Translations under genes and position numbers: made by a program | Shown here: piece by piece, positions 26,789-35,769 of the stretch | How positions within the stretch are numbered: position 1 is the stretch's first letter | How the letters are laid out: each line of letters starts with the position of its first letter | From: an uncultured Cellvibrionales bacterium | GTDB taxonomy: Bacteria > Pseudomonadota > Gammaproteobacteria > Pseudomonadales > Dasaniaceae | Length of the DNA: 64,000 bases | Direction: 5' to 3' | NCBI GenBank assembly: GCA_913019905.1 | Contig: CAJVZD010000010.1 | Location: forward strand, 62,001-126,000 | The notes under the pieces: generated by a model | Seen by the model: only the letters and a program-made list of their open reading frames with translations | Databases searched by the model: none | What the model was told of the DNA's origin: nothing

Positions 26789-28702
26789 TCAGGGCAGTGC
26801 CAGCGACACTAGCTTGGCCTCTTTCATACCGCCAATAGATACAGCGATATATTGCTTGCCAGCGACTTTATAGGTCATAGGTGTACCTCGTGGAGCCCCT
26901 GGAAGCTCAATGACATGTATGAGTTCTCCGGTTTCTTTATCAATAGCTCGCAATAAATTGTTCCCACCATCGGCCACCACCGTGAAGAGAAGAGATTTGG
27001 TCAAAAGAGGGCCTGTCGAGTTAAAGGTACCTACGGGACCCGGATCGGGAATACCCATATCAATCAGTTTTTGGCGCATTCCCTCGGCATTGGGTTTTAT
27101 CCATTGGTATTCACCTGTATTTAAGTCAATCGCACTGATTCGACCATAGGGCGGTTTCGTTAGAGGTAAGCGTTGCGGTCCTCGAATATTCCCGGATCGA
27201 CTTCTGATATAACGTAACTCGACAGTGTTAGGTTTGGGTTCGACCAACTTCACAACAATCGGCCCGGTATTTGAGGGTATGTAAATTGTTGATGTTTCTG
27301 GATCGACGGCAGCCCCCATCCAGTTCGCACCGCCCGCCCAGCCCGGCAGCTGAATAGTGCCTTTTAATGAAGGCGGCGTGAAAACCTCTCCATAATCATA
27401 CTTCGCAATTATTCTTTCCGCTTTTGCCCGTAACTCAGGAGTGAAATCGATCAAGGTATCATCTGAAATACCCTGCAATTCAAAGGGAGCTGGACGGGTC
27501 GGAAAGGGCTGAGTTGGCGACGACCGTTCACCGGGCACCGTACTTTGCGGAACCGAACGTTCTTCAATGGGCCATACCGGTTGTCCGGTCACCCGATCGA
27601 AAACGTAAATAAAACCCTGTTTGGACACTTGCGCGACCGCTTTAATGGCTTTCCCATCGACGACAATATCCACCAAATTAGGCGCAGCCGGTAAATCGTA
27701 ATCCCATAGCCCGTGGTGCACCATTTGAAAATGCCAGACTAACTTGCCCGTCGTGGCGTTTAAACAGACAAGGCTCTCTGCAAAAAGGTTGTCGCCTAGT
27801 CTATGGCCTCCATACCAATCATTATTGGGCGTACCAACAGGAAGATAAACATAACCCAGGTCTGGGTCTGCGCTCATGAGGGACCAAACATTCGTGCCCC
27901 CCGAATACTTCCACGATTCCTGCTCCCAACTGTCTACGCCTTTTTCACCGGCTTGTGGAATCGTGTGGAATATCCAGCGTTGTTCACCTGTTTCGACATC
28001 AAAACCCCGAACATGGCCAGGAGGAAGATGTTTTAACGGATAATCTGCGACGACCGATCCCATTATAATGATACCGTTAACAATCATAGGCGCTGCGGTC
28101 GTCGAGTAATATTTCCTCTTTATCTGACGGCCGAGCCCCTTCGTCAGGTCGACTTTTCCGTTGGTACCGAAATCATGGTCCGGCAAACCAGTATCTGCAT
28201 CAAGAGACCAAAGGTAGGAGTTATTGGTCGACATCAAAATACGACGCTTTTCACCGCTTTGCCAAAAAGACACACCACGATGATTAAAACCTAAATTGGC
28301 TGGTCTTCCATCAAGTTTTGTCTCGGTATCAAACACCCATTTTTGTTCTCCAGTCACTGCATCAAGCGCAACAACGTAACCGAGAGATGTACTGGTATAA
28401 AGGAAATTACCGATTTTAATGGGCGTACTCTTATTGCCTAAAGGAACATGCTTACCGTCCGCTTTAACCGCAGTATTGTCGACAGAATCCCAAACCCATG
28501 CGACCTGTAGATTTTTTATCGTATCCTTATTAATTTGGTCAATCGCCGCGTATTTTTCCGAAGCCGGTCCACCTCCATAGGTAGCCCAATCATAATCATC
28601 GGTATTGGTGTGCACAGGCCTCAAACTACAGCTAGCTATCACCGAAACAATAGCCAGTGGAAATACAATACGAAGAAGTTTTGACTTATTATGCATACTC
28701 AT
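26789..28702 (-). CDS. PQQ-dependent dehydrogenase lipoprotein (quinoprotein)
   Basis: The 637-residue product has a leader with the lipobox VIASC (Cys 25) and an eight-bladed beta-propeller of the PQQ alcohol/glucose dehydrogenase type: DYDWATYGGGPASEKYAAIDQI, tryptophan-docking repeats such as GEQKWVFDTET, GEQRWIFHTIPQAG, GKLVWHFQMVHHGLWDYD, and the C-terminal ITYKVAGKQYIAVSIGG-like stretch PMTYKVAGKQYIAVSIGG. It should oxidise an alcohol or sugar in the periplasm and pass electrons to a cytochrome; the divergent gene at 28786 encodes one. No pqq biosynthesis genes are here, so PQQ may come from elsewhere. The substrate is not predictable. Confidence 0.9.
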   Translation of the reverse strand: MSMHNKSKLLRIVFPLAIVSVIASCSLRPVHTNTDDYDWATYGGGPASEKYAAIDQINKDTIKNLQVAWVWDSVDNTAVKADGKHVPLGNKSTPIKIGNFLYTSTSLGYVVALDAVTGEQKWVFDTETKLDGRPANLGFNHRGVSFWQSGEKRRILMSTNNSYLWSLDADTGLPDHDFGTNGKVDLTKGLGRQIKRKYYSTTAAPMIVNGIIIMGSVVADYPLKHLPPGHVRGFDVETGEQRWIFHTIPQAGEKGVDSWEQESWKYSGGTNVWSLMSADPDLGYVYLPVGTPNNDWYGGHRLGDNLFAESLVCLNATTGKLVWHFQMVHHGLWDYDLPAAPNLVDIVVDGKAIKAVAQVSKQGFIYVFDRVTGQPVWPIEERSVPQSTVPGERSSPTQPFPTRPAPFELQGISDDTLIDFTPELRAKAERIIAKYDYGEVFTPPSLKGTIQLPGWAGGANWMGAAVDPETSTIYIPSNTGPIVVKLVEPKPNTVELRYIRSRSGNIRGPQRLPLTKPPYGRISAIDLNTGEYQWIKPNAEGMRQKLIDMGIPDPGPVGTFNSTGPLLTKSLLFTVVADGGNNLLRAIDKETGELIHVIELPGAPRGTPMTYKVAGKQYIAVSIGGMKEAKLVSLALP

Positions 28703-28785
28703 CTCAATATTCTTATTTTTGGTTTACAGGTTATTCGGTTATGATTTATCCATACTAAAATGAAAAAACCTAAAGGGCACGTTAA

Positions 28786-29103
28786 ATGTACGTCATCAAA
28801 ACAGCAATAATCGGCGTGCTAGCTTCGGCCGGTTTCAGTCTTTCTGTGTACGCAGGCGATAGCGATGCAGAAACGTTTTATAAAGAAACGTGTATTGTCT
28901 GTCACGGGGAAGGCATGCATGGTGCACCTAAGCCCGGAATAAAAAGCGATTGGGAGGAACGGCTGGGCTATGGCATCGAAGACGTATACCTCAACGCCAT
29001 TGAAGGGATGGGAAACGCTATGCCAGCGAGAGGCATGTGCACTGACTGCAGCGACGAACAAATAGAGTCAATCGTTGATTTCATGGTTAAAGACTTAAAA
29101 TAA
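28786..29103 (+). CDS. Small periplasmic cytochrome c (c5-like)
   Basis: The 105-residue protein has a signal peptide ending VYAGD and one haem site CIVCH followed by GEGMHGAPKPG, with a Met ligand in NAMPARGMC. The extra pair CTDC near the C-terminus is the mark of cytochrome c5. It lies 83 bp from the PQQ dehydrogenase gene in divergent orientation, which suggests that it is the electron acceptor. The ATG follows AAAGGGCACGTTAA. One haem and the short length fit a soluble electron shuttle. Confidence 0.88.
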   Translation: MYVIKTAIIGVLASAGFSLSVYAGDSDAETFYKETCIVCHGEGMHGAPKPGIKSDWEERLGYGIEDVYLNAIEGMGNAMPARGMCTDCSDEQIESIVDFMVKDLK

Positions 29104-29472
29104 TTGATGGATTGCAAGGAATCAAACCACTAATCGGTGGAACAAGTGAGATTGCGCCAAATCGATTTGGCTGCTACAGAACTTGCGCCGGTGAAACATC
29201 GACTTTTAGCATTGCGGGGACTGGAAAAGAATTGCAAAGGTGTTAGTGCTGGATGGCGTGGATTGGAAAACTCGTGATGGAAATCGACGATACTTACTTA
29301 GAGATCGTCGCACCCACTAAAGAGAAGAGTACTGGGAGGTATCTCTTTCGACACTAATATGACACCTTGAATTCTCGTCTCTAAAGTTATCGGATCAATA
29401 TTTTTGCCGGCGACACATATCAATACCGTTGGGTAATTTAAAAACAAAATAAACAGCAAAAGGGAGCATATC
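29104..29472. other. Gap before the acyl-CoA catabolic block
   Basis: About 370 bp with no supported gene. It holds a perfect 16-bp palindrome (listed) and should carry the promoter of the block that begins at 29473. Confidence 0.55.
29156..29171. promoter_or_regulatory. Perfect 16-bp palindrome, possible operator
   Basis: GCCAAATCGATTTGGC is its own reverse complement. It lies between the cytochrome gene end and the crotonase start, 300 bp before the latter. A dimeric regulator site is possible; it is too far for a simple promoter site and has no T run to make it a terminator. Confidence 0.35.
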
Positions 29473-30306
29473 ATGTACCAATCTATAACGCTTGAAACAA
29501 TCGGTTCTGCAGCTGTACTCACCTTAAACCGTCCAGATAACTTAAATGCCTTAATCTATCCAATGATAACGGAATTTCGACACGCTCTCGCACAAGCCGA
29601 AGCCGACGATAAAGTGACTGCTATTGTCATCACCGGAGCAGGCAGAGGATTTTGCGCCGGAATGGATATGAATGCTCTCACCACACTGTCTGCAACCGGC
29701 GACAAGGAAGCGGGCGACGATGCGCTTCATCTCGATCAGAATCCGGGTGACGCCGATATGGGAGATGATTATCTGTCCGGGTTTACTTATATGATGACGA
29801 TCCGAAAACCCATTATCGCTGCGATTAATGGCGCTTGCGCGGGTCTGGGGCTATCCATTGCCTTACTGTGCGATATGCGCTTTGCCGCCGACAACGCAAA
29901 ATTCATTACGTCGTTTTCTCAACGCGGACTCGTCGCAGAGCACGGCCAAAGCTGGATTTTACCGCGCATAATCGGGCCATCCAAAGCACTGGATTTGTTT
30001 TGGAGTTCGCGCCGCGTATTGAGTGAAGAAGCCAAAGAAATCGGTATGATTGACAGAATATACACCCCCGACGAGCTACTTGATGGGGCCTTACAATACG
30101 TAGAAGATCTCGCTAAGACCACCGCCCCATTGTCCCTCATGGCAATGAAGCGACAAGTGTATCGCCATCTCAATGTGTCTCTCGGTGATGCGATGAAAGA
30201 AACCGACAGCATGATGGACATCAGTACTGCTCACGATGATTTTAAAGAAGGAGTTGCCTCATTTTTGGAAAAGCGATTACCCAAGTTTGAAAGGATAAAA
30301 GTCTAG
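29473..30306 (+). CDS. Enoyl-CoA hydratase/isomerase family protein
   Basis: Crotonase fold of 277 residues: VLTLNRPDNLNAL, the oxyanion segments GAGRGFCAGMDMN and NGACAGLGLSIALLCD. The classical hydratase glutamates are replaced (Ser in LGLSIALLCD); Glu in GLVAEHGQSWILPRI takes the place of the Asp used by PaaG-like isomerases. It starts the + strand catabolic block, with AAAGGGAG before the ATG, 129 bp ahead of the kinase gene. It is similar in pattern to the crotonase genes at 5568 and 33809 of this window, so it is one of three related enzymes. Confidence 0.87.
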   Translation: MYQSITLETIGSAAVLTLNRPDNLNALIYPMITEFRHALAQAEADDKVTAIVITGAGRGFCAGMDMNALTTLSATGDKEAGDDALHLDQNPGDADMGDDYLSGFTYMMTIRKPIIAAINGACAGLGLSIALLCDMRFAADNAKFITSFSQRGLVAEHGQSWILPRIIGPSKALDLFWSSRRVLSEEAKEIGMIDRIYTPDELLDGALQYVEDLAKTTAPLSLMAMKRQVYRHLNVSLGDAMKETDSMMDISTAHDDFKEGVASFLEKRLPKFERIKV

Positions 30307-30435
30307 GCACCCGCTTATAACCAAGATCGAATATTGATATCATTCACATCGGATAGCATGCGCTTAGGTATCAATAGATTTTCTGGATTTTTAACAATCG
30401 ACCAACTTAAAAGTAGTTTGAAAGGTAAAGATGTA

Positions 30436-31506
30436 ATGGAAGAAACACGACAAGAAACTTTTTCCGGCGTGAAGGATGTCGCAGAAAATTTAGCCATCGA
30501 CAACGACAAGCTCGATGCCTATATGAAACTCCACGTAGAAGGTTACGAGGGCCCGCTTACCATTAAACAGTTTAAGGGTGGACAGTCCAACCCGACTTAC
30601 CAGTTGCTTACGCCTACCCGTAATTATGTACTTAGACGCAAACCACCGGGGAAATTATTGCCGTCGGCCCACGCTGTCGACCGAGAGTACAAAGTGATAA
30701 CAGCACTCGGAAAAACCAACGTTCCCGTTCCAAAGACCTTTTGTATGTGTGAGGACGAGACAGTTCTCGGCACCATATTTTTTATCATGGAAATGGTCGA
30801 AGGTAGAATTTTGTGGGACCCCTTTCTACCCGAGATGACGCCCGTACAAAGGGGCGAGATATATGACGCGATGAATGACGCCTTAGCAAGGCTACATTGT
30901 GCCGACTACAAAGCCATTGGCTTGGCCGATTTTGGAAAAGAAGGTAATTACTTTGAACGGCAGATTAACCGTTGGACGAAACAATACATCGCATCGGAAA
31001 CCGAAACCATCGAGGTCATGAACAAGCTGATCGAGTGGCTACCAAATAATATTCCCAGTAGCAATGAAACGACATTGGTTCACGGGGACTACCGCATCGA
31101 CAATATGATTTTTCATCCGACAGAACCCAGAGTCATTGCGATTCTCGATTGGGAACTGTGCACCTTGGGCCACCCGATGGCCGACTTCAGTTACCACACA
31201 ATGGGCTGGAGTCTTCCAGAAGGCACTTATAATGGCATGATTGGGGTCGATTTGGCAGCCTTAGGCATTCCCAGTGAAGCGGAGTATATCTCTGCTTACT
31301 GCCAGCGCACAGGGCGAGCAGAAGTTCTTGGCGGCGCATTTTATCTGGCTTACAATCTATTTCGGATGGCGGGTATTAATCAGGGAATTGCCGGTCGAAT
31401 GCGAGACGGCACAGCCGCCAGTGCTAATGCTGCTGACTCCGCTGCAGCTGTTCGGCCCTTAGCGGAGGCCGGTTGGGAGTTCGCAAAAAAAGCCGGGGCA
31501 CAGTAA
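30436..31506 (+). CDS. APH-type phosphotransferase (ACAD10/11 kinase-like)
   Basis: The product (356 residues from the ATG at 30436, with AAAGGT upstream; the frame is open back to 30334) has the aminoglycoside-phosphotransferase fold: FKGGQSNPTYQL (phosphate loop), KLLPSAHAVDREYKV, the catalytic HGDYRIDN (H216, D218, N223) and the metal-binding ILDWE (D238). This subgroup, with KPPGKLLPSAHAVDREY, is the one fused to acyl-CoA dehydrogenase in human ACAD10/11 and is called 'phosphotransferase family' in bacteria. There it phosphorylates 4-hydroxyacyl-CoA. Its neighbours, crotonases and an acyl-CoA dehydrogenase (34603), support such a role. The true substrate is inferred. Confidence 0.85.
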   Translation: MEETRQETFSGVKDVAENLAIDNDKLDAYMKLHVEGYEGPLTIKQFKGGQSNPTYQLLTPTRNYVLRRKPPGKLLPSAHAVDREYKVITALGKTNVPVPKTFCMCEDETVLGTIFFIMEMVEGRILWDPFLPEMTPVQRGEIYDAMNDALARLHCADYKAIGLADFGKEGNYFERQINRWTKQYIASETETIEVMNKLIEWLPNNIPSSNETTLVHGDYRIDNMIFHPTEPRVIAILDWELCTLGHPMADFSYHTMGWSLPEGTYNGMIGVDLAALGIPSEAEYISAYCQRTGRAEVLGGAFYLAYNLFRMAGINQGIAGRMRDGTAASANAADSAAAVRPLAEAGWEFAKKAGAQ

Positions 31507-31546
31507 GTAGGTAGGCTCTGTATTCTCAAACAACTAGAGACAGTCT

Positions 31547-32500
31547 ATGAAGTTAACGAGCGAACAAATCGCATTTTTTAAAGACAACGGTTATTTGGTA
31601 CTCGAGGGTGTATTAGATAAAGAGTTATGCGCGCAAGCCCGCGACCGGATGTGGACATCGCTACCGGAAAATTGTCAGTTAAAAAGAGATGACCCGAATA
31701 CCTACACGGGCCCATTCAAAGAGCCAGACATTCTGGATGATTCGATGCATACTCGACTCGGCTATCGCTGGCAACTGCGCGAAGTGAGTACCGAACCGCT
31801 ATTTATCAACCTTATGTACAATCCAGAGTTGTGTGGTATTGCCGAACAGTTGCTCGGCGAAGGAACCTTGCGAGCTCCGACAGTCGGCGGTCAGGCAATG
31901 GGCAGCGAAGGCCCGGCGTGGCCCGGTGGCCCAGTCGATCCAGCCATCAATGAAGGCGTTAGAGGTTTTTATTGCACGCTTCCCTACGGTGATAAGCCGC
32001 AAGAGCCAGATTACGGTCATACCGACGGACACCCCTTCAACTTAGGGGTAGTTGGCGTAGTTCACGACGTTCCGCCAGGTGGCGGTGCCTTTAAGGTATG
32101 GCCGAAATCACATAGACGACTCTACCCAACTTTTCAGATGCAATACGACCAACCACGTATTCCTTTTTATAAGCGCATGCCAAGCTATAAGGGTATTATT
32201 CATTCCACCGCCTATATCGATGAATTTGAACGTATTATGAAAGATACCACACCAGTAGACTGCTGGGCCAAAGAAGGGGATGCGGTACTGTGGCATCACC
32301 GCCTGGCGCATATGGCGGGACACAATTACACCGACGTCATTCGTCAAGCCGTGTTATATGATTTTTGCCGCACAGATCTTGATACCTGCCGAATGGATCC
32401 ACCGCAAGAAAATATGTGGCGCGACTGGTCAGATGAATTGGGGAAGAACAACGATACCTATTCAGCTGAATTTGCGCGCTCGCAACGATTGACGGATTAA
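31547..32500 (+). CDS. Phytanoyl-CoA dioxygenase (PhyH) family protein
   Basis: The 317-residue protein starts LTSEQIAFFKDNGYLVLEG, the standard PhyH opening, and has the iron site HTDGHP (H158, D160) and distal His in HHRLAHMAGHN (probably H255). PhyH enzymes are Fe(II)/2-oxoglutarate oxygenases, here probably cytoplasmic; bacterial ones hydroxylate many small substrates, not only phytanoyl-CoA. All three metal ligands appear kept. It follows the kinase gene by 41 bp, so the two may share a transcript. With a kinase acting on hydroxyacyl-CoA nearby, a hydroxylation that feeds the kinase is an attractive but untested idea. Confidence 0.85.
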   Translation: MKLTSEQIAFFKDNGYLVLEGVLDKELCAQARDRMWTSLPENCQLKRDDPNTYTGPFKEPDILDDSMHTRLGYRWQLREVSTEPLFINLMYNPELCGIAEQLLGEGTLRAPTVGGQAMGSEGPAWPGGPVDPAINEGVRGFYCTLPYGDKPQEPDYGHTDGHPFNLGVVGVVHDVPPGGGAFKVWPKSHRRLYPTFQMQYDQPRIPFYKRMPSYKGIIHSTAYIDEFERIMKDTTPVDCWAKEGDAVLWHHRLAHMAGHNYTDVIRQAVLYDFCRTDLDTCRMDPPQENMWRDWSDELGKNNDTYSAEFARSQRLTD

Positions 32501-32703
32501 CATTCAGGTGGTGTAACTCTCGTTGTTTATCTACCGAACGGCATGTAAGTCGCCGGCATGATTCGGCATGAGACACAGCTTTATCTTCAGACATTATTGT
32601 TAGATAATTTAGCGCAACTAAATTAGCGTCGATTTAACCTCATGCAACAATGAGCCGAGCATCTATTCCCACTGTCTTAATTTTGAGCTTATTTCTCACT
32701 TAA

Positions 32704-32741
32704 CTACTAATTACTAATTACTAATTACTAATTACTAACTA
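32704..32741. repeat. 7-bp tandem repeat (CTAATTA)
   Basis: Four perfect CTAATTA units at 32707-32734 with partial units on each side. It lies about 40 bp before the MDR reductase start. Its AT-rich run could change promoter spacing. Confidence 0.85.
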
Positions 32742-32778
32742 TTCACATCTTAACTTCTTCCAATTTCGAGGATAATAA

Positions 32779-33798
32779 ATGGCTACTTACCAACGAATCG
32801 TGCTCGCCAAACCCGCAGACGGCATTCCATCCGCCGACAACTTTCAGCTGGATGAACAAGAAATTCCCGCCATCGGTGACGGCGAGGTTCTGGTCAGAAA
32901 TTTCCTCGCATCAGTCGACCCAGGTATGCGTTCAATTTTATCGGGAACCGATAGTTATAGCGCTGCCCTAAAAAGCGGCGAGGTGATTTCAAGTGCCAGT
33001 ATTGGTGTCGTCGAGCAAAGTAATAACCCCAAATTTAATATTGGCGATGTCGTCAATGGTGCTTTTGGCTGGTCGCAATACGGACTCTCAAATGGACGTG
33101 GTTTGTTGAAATTGACAGATACTCGCCTGCCCTATTCCTGTAATATCGGCATTCTTGGAATTCCTGGGCTCACCGCTTTCTTTGGACTGGAACGCATTGC
33201 AAAGCTACAGGACAATGAGACGGTGCTGGTCACTTCAGCAGCAGGGACTGTCGGCGCTACAGCGGGGCAACTTGCTAAAGCTAAAGGTTGTCACGTTACA
33301 GGTATAGCGGGCAGCGACGAGAAATGTGCTTGGCTTCGCGACGTGTGTGGCTTTGACGAAGTCATCAATTATAAGGCAGTATCAGATCTCGATGAGGCCA
33401 TTAGCAATGCCTGTCCAAACGGTATCGACGTTCTCTTTGATAATGTCGGGACTGCAATGATCGACCGCGTTATTCCAAAGATGAAAATGGGAGGGCGTAT
33501 TGTGGTTTCAGGGCAAGTCGCCGACTACAACAAAGCTCCGGCCGATCGACCAGGATTGAAAAATACGTCCTTTTTCATCAGCAATCGTTTGCGCATGGAA
33601 GGTCTAGTCGTGTTTGACGATTTTCGCGAATTTGGGCGGGCAAAAGAAGATCTCACTCAACGTATCGTAAACGGTCAACTCCAATACAGGGAAGAAATCA
33701 TTCAAGGTATTGAAAACATGCCTTCCGCATTTATCGGACTATTTACCGGCGAAAGCTTTGGTCGACGCCTCGTTCAAATCGGTGAACTACCCGCTTAA
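32779..33798 (+). CDS. NADP-dependent MDR-family oxidoreductase (zinc-free, PTGR/CurA-like)
   Basis: The 339-residue protein has the medium-chain reductase layout of the zinc-free leukotriene/prostaglandin-reductase subgroup: N-terminal YQRIVLAKPADGIPSADNF, ASVDPGMR, GIPGLTAFFGLERI, and the cofactor loop SAAGTVGATAGQLAKAKGC. FDNVGTAMID and RIVVSGQVADYN follow. These enzymes reduce double bonds of enones or enoyl substrates with NADPH. GAGG precedes the ATG. The next crotonase gene follows after 10 bp, so it shares an operon with that gene and the acyl-CoA dehydrogenase. Confidence 0.9.
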   Translation: MATYQRIVLAKPADGIPSADNFQLDEQEIPAIGDGEVLVRNFLASVDPGMRSILSGTDSYSAALKSGEVISSASIGVVEQSNNPKFNIGDVVNGAFGWSQYGLSNGRGLLKLTDTRLPYSCNIGILGIPGLTAFFGLERIAKLQDNETVLVTSAAGTVGATAGQLAKAKGCHVTGIAGSDEKCAWLRDVCGFDEVINYKAVSDLDEAISNACPNGIDVLFDNVGTAMIDRVIPKMKMGGRIVVSGQVADYNKAPADRPGLKNTSFFISNRLRMEGLVVFDDFREFGRAKEDLTQRIVNGQLQYREEIIQGIENMPSAFIGLFTGESFGRRLVQIGELPA

Positions 33799-33808
33799 GG
33801 AAAATACT

Positions 33809-34600
33809 ATGGATTACTCCGACTATAAAACCATTCGCTTTGAACGCGAAGGGCGCGTCTTACGTGTTTTGTTAGACAATGGACCAATGAATGTCGTTGA
33901 CCATGATTTACATACGGACTTGTCACGGGTATTTGAAGATATCCAACACGATGATGGCTGCGATCTGGTCATTCTGACTGGCGCTAATAAAGCATTTTGC
34001 GCGGGCGGCGATGCATCCTGGATGCAGAGCATGATAGATTCTCCGGAGCTATTCAAGGCCATTGCGACCGATGCTAAACGCATCGTTTTTTCACTTCTTG
34101 AGTTGGAAAAGCCACTCATCTGCAAACTTAACGGTGCCGCAGCAGGTCTGGGAGCTACTATCGCCCTCATGTCAGATATTATTATCGCCGATGATAATGC
34201 CATGATTGGTGACCCCCACGTGAAAATGGGTTTTGTCGCCGGTGACGGCGGCGCTGTAATCTGGCCGCAACTCGTCGGCTTTGCAAAAGCTAAGGAATTG
34301 TTATTAACCGGTGACATGCTAAATGCCAAAGAAGCGATGGACCTTGGGCTCATTAATTACGCCGTTCCAACTGCCCAGTTAGAAGACAAGGTCCAACATT
34401 TAGCAAATCGTATTTTGGCTAACCCACGCTGGGCCGTACGTTGGACAAAAACCGTGACCAACATGACCTTACGCGACATCGCGCAGCGGCTGATGGATCC
34501 CGCGGTTGCCTATGAAATGATGAGTAATTTGACGGATGATCACCAAGAAGCGGTTAACGCTTTTCGCGAAAAACGCAAACCCAATTTTACAGGTAATTAA
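33809..34600 (+). CDS. Enoyl-CoA hydratase/isomerase family protein
   Basis: I place the start at 33809, behind TAAGGAAA, giving 263 residues; the open frame upstream overlaps the reductase. Crotonase marks are GANKAFCAGGDASWM and NGAAAGLGATIALMSD. As in the two other crotonases of the window, the first catalytic Glu is missing (GATIALMSD), while an Asp stands in GFVAGDGGAVIWPQL. So it is more like isomerase-type members than hydratase. It lies two bases before the acyl-CoA dehydrogenase gene and ten after the reductase, a tight operon. Confidence 0.88.
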   Translation: MDYSDYKTIRFEREGRVLRVLLDNGPMNVVDHDLHTDLSRVFEDIQHDDGCDLVILTGANKAFCAGGDASWMQSMIDSPELFKAIATDAKRIVFSLLELEKPLICKLNGAAAGLGATIALMSDIIIADDNAMIGDPHVKMGFVAGDGGAVIWPQLVGFAKAKELLLTGDMLNAKEAMDLGLINYAVPTAQLEDKVQHLANRILANPRWAVRWTKTVTNMTLRDIAQRLMDPAVAYEMMSNLTDDHQEAVNAFREKRKPNFTGN

Positions 34601-34602
34601 CC

Positions 34603-35769
34603 ATGTATTTCACTTCCGAACCCGAACATATCACCATGTTGCGCGAAACCGTGCGTCGCTTTGCGAAAAAAGAACTCACCGATGACAAGTTACGCGCCTG
34701 GGACAAAGCTTGTGAAGTACCCATGGATGTTTTTCACCGCTTTGCAGAAACAGGCGCTTGCGGTGTAACAATCGACGAAGAATATGGCGGCAGTGGCCGA
34801 GACTTAGTTGCTGCGGTGGCAATTATCGACGAATTAGCACGATACGGTGCGGCAATTGCCGGCCCATTTATTCACTGCGCTTTTTACGGCGGCGTGAACA
34901 TTTCCGAAAACGGTAGCCTTAAACAAAAGCAGGAACTGTTGCCAAAGTTAGCGAGAGGCGAGCTCTTGATGGCCTACGGCTTATCGGAGCCCAATGTCGG
35001 TGGTGATTTAGCCGCCGTTGAAACGACGGCCAAACTCTCGGAGGATAAAAACACGGTTACAATAAACGGCACCAAACGCTGGTGCACCGCTGCGCGAATT
35101 GCCGATTATGTCATTTGCCTCGTAAGGTCGGACGACGAAAGTAAAAAATACAAGAACCTGTCTATGGTGATGGTTCCACTCGATACCCCGGGAATAGACA
35201 TTGTAGACCTCGATCATATTGGTTTGCGATATGCAAAAACCACCGATGTCATTTTCACCGATGTAGAAATTTCAGCCGATCATATATTAGGCGGCATAGA
35301 CGGCTGGAACAAAGGCTGGAACATGTTAGCGAGCGAAGCGCTGGATGTTGAGAAGTTGGAAATCACGGGGGTAGCGCTGGGTGTCGCCACCGCCGCAGTA
35401 GAAGACGCCTGGGCCTATTCTCAAGAACGTAAGCAATTTGGAAAGCCTATTTCTTCTCACCAATCGGTTCGCCATGACCTCGTTGAAGCACGCACCAAAC
35501 TCCAAGCCTGTCGACACATGTTGTACCACGCCGCCTTTCTTGCCCAAAACCGTCTTCCCTGCAGTGTCGAAACGTCCATGGCAAAGCTCTTTGTCGGTGA
35601 CACCGCACTTGACATTGTTCTTAAATGCCAGCAAGTCATGGGGGCCTACGGATGTGTTAGCGAATACGCAATGGAGCGCCATGTGCGCGATATTATGGTG
35701 ATGCCAATAGTCGGAGGTTCGTCCAAAATCCAAAAAAACAATATCGCGGGGCGCTTACGCTTGCCATAA
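34603..35769 (+). CDS. Acyl-CoA dehydrogenase with non-standard catalytic base
   Basis: The 388-residue protein has the normal fold: N-terminal helices, AYGLSEPNVGGDLAA (FAD/substrate loop), NGTKRWCTAARIADY, and the C-terminal QVMGAYGCVSEYAMERHVRD helix. In most members a Glu sits in the YEGTSEIQ stretch; here the equivalent is VGGSSKIQ, with G371 in its place. A Glu at 250 (ALDVEKLE) matches the site used in isovaleryl-CoA and long-chain dehydrogenases, so the enzyme can still be active. It follows the crotonase gene by two bases. Together with the APH kinase upstream it could act on a phosphorylated acyl-CoA; that is inference. FAD electrons would go to ETF. Confidence 0.9.
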   Translation: MYFTSEPEHITMLRETVRRFAKKELTDDKLRAWDKACEVPMDVFHRFAETGACGVTIDEEYGGSGRDLVAAVAIIDELARYGAAIAGPFIHCAFYGGVNISENGSLKQKQELLPKLARGELLMAYGLSEPNVGGDLAAVETTAKLSEDKNTVTINGTKRWCTAARIADYVICLVRSDDESKKYKNLSMVMVPLDTPGIDIVDLDHIGLRYAKTTDVIFTDVEISADHILGGIDGWNKGWNMLASEALDVEKLEITGVALGVATAAVEDAWAYSQERKQFGKPISSHQSVRHDLVEARTKLQACRHMLYHAAFLAQNRLPCSVETSMAKLFVGDTALDIVLKCQQVMGAYGCVSEYAMERHVRDIMVMPIVGGSSKIQKNNIAGRLRLP

